NCBI RefSeq assembly: GCF_000013405.1
Contig: NC_007759.1
Coordinates: 2,853,001-2,917,000, forward strand
Direction: 5' to 3'
Origin: Syntrophus aciditrophicus SB
GTDB taxonomy: Bacteria > Desulfobacterota > Syntrophia > Syntrophales > Syntrophaceae
Length of the DNA: 64,000 nt
Part shown: positions 42,289-50,136 of the stretch, piece by piece
Layout of the letters: each line of letters starts with the position of its first letter
How positions within the stretch are numbered: position 1 is the stretch's first letter
The notes under the pieces: model-generated
What the model was told of the DNA's origin: nothing
Databases searched by the model: none
Seen by the model: only the letters and a program-made list of their open reading frames with translations
Translations under genes and position numbers: made by a program

Positions 42289-42588
42289 TCAACGTCTTTC
42301 TGTCATGCCGCTGCAGGTATCTTTGCACGTGTCGGAACAGGCCCAGTGACAAGTGCCTGAGCAGGAACCCGTGCACCCTGTACAAGCGCCCTGACATCCC
42401 CCCGTACAGATGCTGTTGCAGTCTGCAGCCAAGGCTCTTGCCCCGGACATTGAAAGGCTTATCCCCAAAAGTCCAAGGGTAGGAACGATGATCCTCGCTG
42501 CCGTGATCAGAAACTCGCGCCGGTCTTTCTTTCCATCGTCTGTAAGGGCAGAATTTATCTCAGGTTTTTTATAAGAATCCGTCTTCAT
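42289..42588 (-). CDS. CXXX-repeat RiPP precursor 4 (10 Cys) with Tat signal peptide
   Basis: A 99-residue precursor and the first gene of the cluster. ATG 42588 follows AGGGAGGCAAC; 24 upstream in-frame codons have no start signal. The leader carries KKDRREFLITAAR (RRxFL) and IIVPTLGLLGISLS, and the site ARALAAD lies directly before the first Cys. The core has 10 Cys spaced 3-3-3-2-3-3-3-3-3 (CNSICTGGCQGACTGC...), and the tail is SGMTERR. It shares the PTLG(I/L)(I/L)G leader block with the other three. A 6-bp-arm palindrome lies just upstream of its ribosome site. Confidence 0.85.
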   Translation of the reverse strand: MKTDSYKKPEINSALTDDGKKDRREFLITAARIIVPTLGLLGISLSMSGARALAADCNSICTGGCQGACTGCTGSCSGTCHWACSDTCKDTCSGMTERR

Positions 42589-42601
42589 GTTGCCTCCCTC
42601 G

Positions 42602-42615
42602 CGGCACACGTGCCG
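42602..42615. promoter_or_regulatory. Short palindrome before the RiPP cluster
   Basis: CGGCAC-AC-GTGCCG, perfect 6-bp arms, 14 bases before the ATG of precursor 4. It overlaps the region just upstream of the ribosome site and could be an operator or a translational control hairpin. Confidence 0.45.
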
Positions 42616-42820
42616 TATACAGCAAACAGCATCACATGTAAATGGAGAAAGTTGGATCATCCGGCAAAAAATATCTTTATCTTTTCATAGAGTCACTCTC
42701 TTGCTCATGCCCGGATGTTTTATTTGTTTTCAAAGCAGCATTCCATCCGTCGACATGACTTTGCGAAATTTTTTCCCGGGGTTTGATGGGGCATTGAGGA
42801 CTTGCGGATAACAACAGGAA

Positions 42821-45800
42821 TTACCGGAACTCGATTTTGTAAAAGATGTCCGCGCCGCTCACGGTTCCGCCGTGTGTTTCCACCTCCCACTTTTCGGAAA
42901 ATTTGTATCGCAGCTTGACGACGCTCTGCTCCGAAAAGAGGTAGCGACCGAAACTGACATAAAGCCTGGGGGTCAGATACTTGCCGATGGAGACCATGGA
43001 ACCGGCCATCAGACCGTTCTGCGTCGCCGCCGTGCCGGGCTGGCCCGCAACAGCCGACGTATCCCTGGTGAATTTGACTTCCACGCCTTCAAGTCCCAGT
43101 CGGCTCTTCAGCTGGGAGATAACGGAAGGAGATTCGGATTTCGTCAGAATGGAGCCGGCCGCGCGCAGCAGCAGGGACAGATCCGGTTCGTTTCCCTCTC
43201 CCTGAAGGGCGCGGCCGAGCACGAGATAGGAAAGAATTTCCGGCTCCTGCATGGCAGGACGGGAGTAGAGGCGGATGCGGGGCGAAGAGATCGTCCCGCC
43301 GACAAACACTCCCGCCGTGACATCCTCGACCTTGCGGGCGGCGGTGATATCGAGTTGCGGGGTGTCGGCCGGCCCGGCAAAGATGATGCGGCCGCTCTCC
43401 ACCTTCAATGTTACACCGTACACACTGTAACTGCCATCCACGATCCGGACAGTCCCCTGCGCCCTGATATTTTCCGGGCCCGTCGCCGCGGTTGCAACCG
43501 TTCCGCCAAGCTGGAGATTGGCGCCGTCGGCCTTGACGCGAACATCGTCACCAAGAATGACGGCAACCCGGACATCGAGAGCGAAGGGCATCTTTCTTCC
43601 CCTTGAGGGCGGCGCATCCACGACAACCACGTCCCTGCTCGGCGTGATCACGGACGGCCCCTGTCCTGCAAGAGCCAGCATCCGGGGCACCGAAACGCTG
43701 CCGCGCACGGCCAGTTTTTCCAGATTGCCTTCAAAACGGAGATCGGGACTTGTCAGCAACTGCAATTCCGGCAGATTGACGGTCTGAAACCGGTCTCCCT
43801 TGACTGTACCGGAATAGGATGACACCTGGCTGCCACTCAAGACGATTTCCGCCTGAAGGTCGATGCTGCCGGGGCCGGAATTCGCCCTCAGGGAATCGAT
43901 CAGGATCTTTGTCCCCTCCATGCGCGCCTTCAAGCTCACATCCTTCAGCTCGATCCCGGCGGCCGGGAGGTAGGCCCCCGCTTTCGCCATGTCGACACGC
44001 CCCTCCACCCTGGGATCGCCCCAGGCGCCGCCGACCGTGACGGCGAGATCGAGTTCCCCCTTCCCCACTTCGACAAATCCCGGAAAGGCGGCATTCAGCA
44101 TGCCCGCTTCCCGGAGTCGGCCGCGGATCGATGCGGCCACGGTTCCCGACGGGTCCGGGACGACGGGAATCCGCGCCGGAAGAGGAATTCTGAAAGCCGC
44201 CTGCAGGCTGCCGTAATCGACAAACTCAGCGCTCGCCCTGCCTCTCAGATCAGCGTCCCTCCAGGAAAAGTCAACGGCGGCGCTCCGAAATCCGATGGAA
44301 ATCTGCCCCTCTTCGTCCTTCCGGGTTGCCGATCCCGATAAGACATTCAACTTTCCGGACAGTTCAAAGGCGCTGCCGGGCAGCAGCCTCCCCTCGACTT
44401 TACCCGCCGCGCGGCCGGCAACCGTTACGCCGGAAGGCAGCCAGGCATGGAACAGGCCAGGATCGAGATCCCGGACATCCATTTCGAATTTCCCCTGGTC
44501 GGGAAGAGCCAGGCGAACGGGAGCCGGTGAAGAGGCACGTCCGTTAATCACCCCTTCGCCCGCAAGGGAAACTTCCAGCCGAGCGTCCAACCCTTCCCGT
44601 CCCCAATTAAGCAAAGCCTCCGCCCGGTTGAAGGAAACGGGCCGCCCCCCGATTGCAGCCTTCCCCGAGGAGCTGAATTTGCCGGCAAGGAGAGCCACAT
44701 CTCCTCGGGCAAAACGGGTTTCCAGATTTCCCGATGTCTTCCCGGAAAGACCGCTATCGGGAATCCAGGAGGAAATGCGCTCCAGCCGGATTCCAGCCCA
44801 GGAGGCGTTCAGACGTCCCTGCAGGGGATTCAGAAACATATCCGCCGCCAGGTCCAGACGCTCCCCGGCGTTGCCGGCGAGAACCAGAGGGGAGACGGAT
44901 ACGGCACGCCGGGAGATCATCAGCTCAGCCGGCGACAGGAGCCGCCAGGGGCCGGATCTGTCCCGGCCGGAGAGTTTTTCGATCGTTCCCCGCCATGTCC
45001 CGGACGCGTAGGAACCGGCAAGAGAGGCATCCGCCGTTGCCCGCGGCGCCCGCGCTTCTATGGAAATCCGGTGGCGCGAAAGGGCGCCCCGCGCCCGCAC
45101 GACAGCGGCAGAGAGCTCGACCGAATCGTACCTCAGGCTCTTTGCGTTCACAGCCGCATCCAGCAGCCGGTCTTTTTCCGCGGCGAGCGTCATCCGGTAG
45201 GAAAGGGAATCGGCCGCGAAGCGGTCAACCGAAACATTTCTCCCGCTTCCTTCCGCGGAAAACGCGGTCAGCCCGTCCCGCAGGCGGACCCAGCCCTGGG
45301 CGGATAGCCGTCCCCGGGCGGAAGGAATCAGTTCCCCGAGATCGCCAGCGGCAGCACGGAAGTCGATCCGTTCTTTCAGCGCCCCGGAAGCGCGCACGGC
45401 GAACTGCCGCCCCCTGACATCCAGTAGAGCGATATCGAGATCATCGCCGCGCAGGCGCACGTCCGCTTCGCCCGTAAGATCTCTGCCGAGCAGTTGACTG
45501 CGTGATATCCAGGCCTGGACGCGGGCATCGGGGGGCGCATCCGCTTTCATGCCGAGCTGTCCGCGGGCCGTTACATTCAACGCCCCTTTCCATTGGGGAT
45601 CGAATACCGCCGGATTCAAACCGGTTCCTTCCACCGCTGCCGTCAGGCGCACGCCTTCTTTCCAGTTGACCGCGACGTCGCCCGAAACGCGTCCGGCCAG
45701 CCATTTCCCTTCCGAAAGCGTCAGTTTGAGCCTCTCCAGGTCGCCGCCAAAGGACCCTCTGAGGACAGTCGAAGCCCACGTTTTCCCCGTGTTGGTCAGA

Positions 45801-46798
45801 GAATACGACCCTGTGTAATCCGTGGGAACGCCCTTCAGATCGATCTCACCGCTGATGTCCGTGGGAAAGGAAATTTCCGGGGAAAGATCGAGATGGGACG
45901 CCTTCACCCGAATACTGTAAAATGGCTCTCCTTCCGGAAACGTCACGACGGCGCTGCCAGCCATATCTCCTTTCAGTCCGGGCCTGAGCAGACGGACATC
46001 CCTCAGATGGACGGAATGTTTCGCCAGCCCAATGATGCCCGTCAATCCCGTCTTTCTGCCGCCGATGTCAGCGGCTGTGAGAGAGACTTCCCCAGCGATC
46101 GGCTCGGGGGCCGCGGTTTTCCTCAAGCCGGCTTTCAAGGAAAATTTCCCGACACCGTCCCCACCCCCGCTTTGCAGGTCAAGGGCCGTTTCCAGATTCA
46201 GAAAGGGGATGATAAAGCCCGCCGAAGCGTCCCCGCGAAGCTCCCCCCAGGGAGACTTGATGCGGATATTTTTCAAATCGAGGATGCCGGCATTCCACTC
46301 CAGACTCCCCTGAATGCGGTCGATCCGGACCGGCGGCTCTTCAAGTCGGCGGTATTCGATATTGCTGATGTCGAGAGAAGCGATTCCGCCTCTCAGGGAA
46401 CCGAGAAAGCCCGGTACGGAAGGCCAGCTCAAGTCCGGCGGCTCTTTCTCTTCCGGCCTCCGGTCGTGCACGGCGACGCCCTCCATCCGCAATTCTTCCA
46501 CAGACAGGAAGCCCGCCGGAAGCGATCGAGGGGAAGGCTTGATGAAGATGGAGGAGATCCGCGCATCGAAGGATTCTGTGGACAGCTCCAGGTTTCGAAG
46601 CGCCAGACCGTCCATCAGGTTGCCCTCGGAGCGCCCGATTTTCATCTGAACGCCGGCCTGGCTTCCGAGAAATTTCAACAGCCGGAGGGACCCCTCGGGT
46701 GTTTTCAGAACATGATAGAGCGCTGCCGACAGGAGCAGAACGACCAGCAGAATCCCCGCGAGAAAGAACAGGCCGTATTTGACTCTTTTTGACGTCAC
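42821..46798 (-). CDS. tamB: Translocation and assembly module subunit TamB (AsmA-like, DUF490)
   Basis: A 1325-residue inner-membrane-anchored periplasmic protein. One N-terminal membrane segment (about 8-30, LFFLAGILLVVLLLSAALYHVL) is followed by about 1000 residues of repetitive beta-strand sequence forming a lipid-transporting groove (many GxLxLxG-type strands). The C-terminal DUF490 domain has SGRIIFAGPADTPQLDITAAR and ends SGADIFYKIEFR, typical of TamB. It spans the periplasm and works with the TamA barrel in phospholipid transport or autotransporter insertion. Its ATG overlaps the tamA stop. The RiPP cluster begins 232 bases downstream on the same strand; co-transcription is possible but unproven. 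Confidence 0.93.
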   Translation of the reverse strand: MTSKRVKYGLFFLAGILLVVLLLSAALYHVLKTPEGSLRLLKFLGSQAGVQMKIGRSEGNLMDGLALRNLELSTESFDARISSIFIKPSPRSLPAGFLSVEELRMEGVAVHDRRPEEKEPPDLSWPSVPGFLGSLRGGIASLDISNIEYRRLEEPPVRIDRIQGSLEWNAGILDLKNIRIKSPWGELRGDASAGFIIPFLNLETALDLQSGGGDGVGKFSLKAGLRKTAAPEPIAGEVSLTAADIGGRKTGLTGIIGLAKHSVHLRDVRLLRPGLKGDMAGSAVVTFPEGEPFYSIRVKASHLDLSPEISFPTDISGEIDLKGVPTDYTGSYSLTNTGKTWASTVLRGSFGGDLERLKLTLSEGKWLAGRVSGDVAVNWKEGVRLTAAVEGTGLNPAVFDPQWKGALNVTARGQLGMKADAPPDARVQAWISRSQLLGRDLTGEADVRLRGDDLDIALLDVRGRQFAVRASGALKERIDFRAAAGDLGELIPSARGRLSAQGWVRLRDGLTAFSAEGSGRNVSVDRFAADSLSYRMTLAAEKDRLLDAAVNAKSLRYDSVELSAAVVRARGALSRHRISIEARAPRATADASLAGSYASGTWRGTIEKLSGRDRSGPWRLLSPAELMISRRAVSVSPLVLAGNAGERLDLAADMFLNPLQGRLNASWAGIRLERISSWIPDSGLSGKTSGNLETRFARGDVALLAGKFSSSGKAAIGGRPVSFNRAEALLNWGREGLDARLEVSLAGEGVINGRASSPAPVRLALPDQGKFEMDVRDLDPGLFHAWLPSGVTVAGRAAGKVEGRLLPGSAFELSGKLNVLSGSATRKDEEGQISIGFRSAAVDFSWRDADLRGRASAEFVDYGSLQAAFRIPLPARIPVVPDPSGTVAASIRGRLREAGMLNAAFPGFVEVGKGELDLAVTVGGAWGDPRVEGRVDMAKAGAYLPAAGIELKDVSLKARMEGTKILIDSLRANSGPGSIDLQAEIVLSGSQVSSYSGTVKGDRFQTVNLPELQLLTSPDLRFEGNLEKLAVRGSVSVPRMLALAGQGPSVITPSRDVVVVDAPPSRGRKMPFALDVRVAVILGDDVRVKADGANLQLGGTVATAATGPENIRAQGTVRIVDGSYSVYGVTLKVESGRIIFAGPADTPQLDITAARKVEDVTAGVFVGGTISSPRIRLYSRPAMQEPEILSYLVLGRALQGEGNEPDLSLLLRAAGSILTKSESPSVISQLKSRLGLEGVEVKFTRDTSAVAGQPGTAATQNGLMAGSMVSIGKYLTPRLYVSFGRYLFSEQSVVKLRYKFSEKWEVETHGGTVSGADIFYKIEFR

Positions 46799-48576
46799 AA
46801 TTGAAACCCCAGAGAGAAATGGATGCGGTAATCAGAATCGGGATAGTCGATCGGATGAGCGACATCCAGCCGGATAGCTCCGACGGGTGTATAATACCGG
46901 ACTCCGATGCCGACGCTGCGATAAAGTTCCAGATCCGACAGATTGTTGAAGGCGTTTCCCGTATCGTAAAAGACCGCCGCGCTGAAATTCTTCGGGAAAG
47001 CCTTTTCCAGCTCGACACTTCCGACGATCAGATTCTTGCCTCCGACGACCGTACCTGTCGAGTCCGTCGGTCCGAGAGAGTTATAAGAGAAGCCGCGCAC
47101 GCTGTTGTCGCCACCGGTGAAAAAACGCAGGGACGCGGGCATGTCGCTGAGGGGATCTTTTTCATACGACGCGGCTCCCTGCGCACGGAACGTCGCCATA
47201 AGATTCCAGGGCAGGGGCAGCAGGTATCTTCCGTTGGCCAGCACCTGCGCAACTCCGACGTCGGAGCCGAGAAACGCATCCGTTCCTCTCAGTTCGAGAG
47301 CATAGTTGTAGCCTCTTCGGGGACGGATCAGATTGTCGTAACGCTGCCTTGAATAACGAACACCAGGCAGGACAAGGGTAGCGCTTACATCCTGCTCCCC
47401 CACCTCCGAATCTTCCCTCTGCAGGCGGAGATAGGCCGTACCGAGCCTCCCCCTTCCGAAATCCCAGGTCCGGTTTGCTTCGAGGGATGCAAACCGGCTC
47501 GTGTAGGAGGAAATGTCCTCATTCTGAAGTCTGAATTGAAAACCCGTAAAGCTTTCTATCCGACGTCCCGGCAGTCGAAAATCGGCGACAAACGCCTGAA
47601 GACGCTCAGAGACGACCAGGTCGGCGGAAAGCTCCCGTCCTTCTCCCGAAATGTTCAAATCCCGGTAGTGGGCGGAAGCCCGAGGACCTGTATCCGTTCC
47701 GTATCCGATCCCGAACCGAAGCCGTTTTGGGAGGGAAGGTTCCAGTCGGATTGTTATGGGAACCATGAAATTTTCCGCTGTTTCCTTGTCCGGCTCGACA
47801 ACGGCTTCCCGGAAGCGCTCGGAATTGATGAAATTCAGCTGGGTCCGATAGATTCTATTATAGGAAAAAGGCTCGCCTTTCCTGAAGGCCACATGCCTTC
47901 GAAGAAAGGTGTCGCTGTAAGCCTCTCCCCCCAGGATTTTCCAGTCGCCGAAAGCATAAAAGGGCCCCGTATCGAGAAGGAGTTCGATCCGGGCGGAATA
48001 ATCCCGAAGGGAAACTTCAACCCGGCTGACGGAGAAGTCCGCATCGAGATAGCCCCGGGCCAATGCGGCCTCTCGGAGCTGTGTCTTGCCCGCTTCGTAG
48101 GCCGTATGGTCGAAAACATCTCCTTTTTTCAGGGGAAAGGAGTCGACGGCCCTGTTCATACGGTTTTCCTTCGCCCCAGGCCCCTCGATCGCGAGACTCA
48201 CGTCCGCCACGAGAGTTGGCCGGCCGGGGGAAACATCCACTATGACGACGTAACCGTCCGTCGTCTTTTCGATCCGGGTTTTTGTGCGGACATCGTAATG
48301 GCCGAAGGGTTCCAGCGCGCGTTTCACCTTCTCCGGAACCTGCTTTTCAAACCGTTCCAGCCAGGGCATATTGACGTCTCCGTTACGAACAATACCGGAA
48401 GGAAGATCCAGAGCTGCCCGAACGTTGTCCAGCTTTTCGCCTTCGATCCCGGTTACGGCGACCTCAACGGGAGACGGCGCGGCGCCTGCGGAATAATTGA
48501 AGGCAAAAAGAATCACCGCCGACAGGATGACGGCACAGAAATTCTTCCATGGAACTCGGACGGGCGTTTTCTTCAT
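46795..48576 (-). CDS. tamA: Outer-membrane assembly factor TamA (BamA/Omp85 family)
   Basis: A 593-residue outer-membrane barrel protein. I chose ATG 48576, which gives a clean signal peptide (MKKTPVRVPWKNF, hydrophobic core, cleavage near SAGAAPS). POTRA domains occupy about residues 28-265 (VEVAVTGIEGEKLDNVRAAL, then FSVSRVEVSLRDYSARIELL). The C-terminal 16-strand barrel has RFGIGYGTDTGPRASAHYRDLN and the Omp85 substrate-lock block FFTGGDNSVRGFSYNSLGP (about 470). It ends in HFSLGFQL with aromatic-polar alternation. It forms the TAM complex with tamB, which follows with a four-base overlap. Confidence 0.94.
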   Translation of the reverse strand: MKKTPVRVPWKNFCAVILSAVILFAFNYSAGAAPSPVEVAVTGIEGEKLDNVRAALDLPSGIVRNGDVNMPWLERFEKQVPEKVKRALEPFGHYDVRTKTRIEKTTDGYVVIVDVSPGRPTLVADVSLAIEGPGAKENRMNRAVDSFPLKKGDVFDHTAYEAGKTQLREAALARGYLDADFSVSRVEVSLRDYSARIELLLDTGPFYAFGDWKILGGEAYSDTFLRRHVAFRKGEPFSYNRIYRTQLNFINSERFREAVVEPDKETAENFMVPITIRLEPSLPKRLRFGIGYGTDTGPRASAHYRDLNISGEGRELSADLVVSERLQAFVADFRLPGRRIESFTGFQFRLQNEDISSYTSRFASLEANRTWDFGRGRLGTAYLRLQREDSEVGEQDVSATLVLPGVRYSRQRYDNLIRPRRGYNYALELRGTDAFLGSDVGVAQVLANGRYLLPLPWNLMATFRAQGAASYEKDPLSDMPASLRFFTGGDNSVRGFSYNSLGPTDSTGTVVGGKNLIVGSVELEKAFPKNFSAAVFYDTGNAFNNLSDLELYRSVGIGVRYYTPVGAIRLDVAHPIDYPDSDYRIHFSLGFQL

Positions 48577-48871
48577 GAGGTCACAATTCCCGGTCAAAAC
48601 GATATTTGGCGCCTGTTAAAAAATCCTCTTTTTCGCGGACAGCGTTTCCGCTTCAAAATCAAGATTCATCCCGGTAAAGCCCAAAAATAACGCAAGGCCG
48701 CTTGTGAAATCAACAGAATGGAGAATGAAAGGCCGACCGATAATGTTCCGCTGCCGGTGATGACCGGAGAAATCAATCCTGTCGGCCTTCTTTTTGAAGA
48801 TATACAGATGAGCTGATTTGCGCAAAGGAATATTCCGATGAAGTTCTGCAGACACCCACGACGCATTCGAC

Positions 48872-49045
48872 TCATTTCCGGAAGTTCCTGTCGATTTTGT
48901 CTTTGTTCAATAGATACAAAATCAGCATGATGAAAAGAATGATGAAAATCCACTTTGGAAACTCAGCGGAGCCACCTATGAGGCTGCCTGCAACGGCTAT
49001 AATGAAGAAAAAGCAGGCATAAATTATTTTATCCCATCTATTCAC
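48872..49045 (-). CDS. 57-residue membrane protein with two membrane segments
   Basis: Starts at GTG 49045 with AGGTGG nine bases upstream. The sequence runs VNRWDKIIYACFFFIIAVAG, then SLIGGSAEFPKW and IFIILFIMLILYLL, ending NKDKIDRNFRK. Two membrane helices of about 17 residues are joined by a Gly/Pro-containing turn with basic ends. It is too short for standard gene finding, and no family is recognised. It lies between tamA and menB, all on the same strand. The hydrophobic pattern and ribosome site make a chance frame unlikely. Confidence 0.55.
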   Translation of the reverse strand: MNRWDKIIYACFFFIIAVAGSLIGGSAEFPKWIFIILFIMLILYLLNKDKIDRNFRK

Positions 49046-49213
49046 AGCTAACCACCTTGACAGACATATCCGGATTTGATCAGGAGGATGCCCTTCCCAT
49101 CAGCAGGACAGGAGACCATCCCAGGACGGTCTTGAGCGTCACATTATCACAGGTCAGGCTTCCCGTTAAGGCACAGGAGAGACAGACCTCCTGCAGTTGG
49201 TTTTTCCTCTCTC

Positions 49214-50107
49214 TCAGAAATGCCAGGGGAACTTCGAAAAGTCCTTGGGGCGCTTCTCCAGGAAGGCGCTGCGCCCTTCCAACGCCTCGGGTGTGCCGTA
49301 AGCGAGCCGGGTGGCCTCCCCGGCGAAGAGCTGCTGCCCCACCATGCCGTCATCCAACAGGTTGAACCCATACTTCAGCATCCGCATGGCCGTGGGCGAT
49401 TTGGCATTCATGATTCCGGCCCATTCGAGGGCGACCGTCTCCAGTTCAGCGTGAGGGACGACCTTGTTGACCATGCCCATTTCGAAAGCATCCTGGGCGG
49501 AATAATCCAACCCGAGGAAGAAGATCTCCCGGGCGCGCTTCTGCCCGATGTGCTTGGCCAGATAAGCGGAGCCGTAGCCGCTGTCGAAGCTGGCCACATC
49601 CGGGTCGGTCTGCTTGAAGACGGCGTGTTCCTTCGAGGCGATCGTGAGATCGCAGACCACATGGAGGCTGTGGCCGCCGCCGACCGCCCAGCCGGGAACC
49701 ACGGCCACGACGATCTTGGGCATGAACCGGATCAGGCGCTGAACTTCCAGGATGTGGAGCCGTCCAAGGCGGGAGGGATCGACGCCGCCCCCCTGCCCGG
49801 AGTATTGATAACCGTCTCTGCCGCGGACCTGCTGATCGCCTCCGGAACAGAAGGCCCAGCCCCCATCCTTTGGAGACGGGCCGTTGCCGGTCAGTAGCAC
49901 CACGCCGACATCGGGAGTCATGCGGGCATGGTCCAGGGCGATGTAAAGCTCATCGACCGTCTTCGGCCGGAAAGCGTTGCGCACCTCCGGCCGGTTGAAT
50001 GCGATCCGCACTGTGCCCTGCTCCCGGGCGCGATGATAGGTAATGTCGGTAAATTCAAAGCCGGGGACGGCAAGCCAGCGTTCGGGATCGAATATTTCTG
50101 AAATCAT
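49214..50107 (-). CDS. menB: 1,4-dihydroxy-2-naphthoyl-CoA synthase MenB
   Basis: A 297-residue crotonase-fold enzyme that closes the naphthoquinone ring in menaquinone synthesis (o-succinylbenzoyl-CoA to DHNA-CoA). Diagnostic MenB blocks are RPEVRNAFRPKTVDEL (about 40-55), FCSGGDQQVRGRDGY (about 86-100), VPGWAVGGGHSLHVVCDLTIAS (about 137-158) and QTDPDVASFDSGYGSAYLA (about 165-183). The C-terminal KFPWHF is typical. It is the third gene of menF-menD-menB, 29 bases after menD. The other men genes are not in the window. Confidence 0.95.
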   Translation of the reverse strand: MISEIFDPERWLAVPGFEFTDITYHRAREQGTVRIAFNRPEVRNAFRPKTVDELYIALDHARMTPDVGVVLLTGNGPSPKDGGWAFCSGGDQQVRGRDGYQYSGQGGGVDPSRLGRLHILEVQRLIRFMPKIVVAVVPGWAVGGGHSLHVVCDLTIASKEHAVFKQTDPDVASFDSGYGSAYLAKHIGQKRAREIFFLGLDYSAQDAFEMGMVNKVVPHAELETVALEWAGIMNAKSPTAMRMLKYGFNLLDDGMVGQQLFAGEATRLAYGTPEALEGRSAFLEKRPKDFSKFPWHF

Positions 50108-50136
50108 GGGGGTCTCCCTTTCTTTATTAAAATCGT

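Noticed and set aside
38259-42588. Cys-rich precursors as metallothioneins or ferredoxins
   Set aside because: Strict three-residue spacing, signal-type leaders and adjacent radical SAM/SPASM maturation genes fit a RiPP system better; no ferredoxin CxxCxxCxxxC pattern.
45593-46792. Plus-strand open frame of 399 codons opposite tamB
   Set aside because: Shadow of the repetitive TamB gene; no motif or ribosome site.
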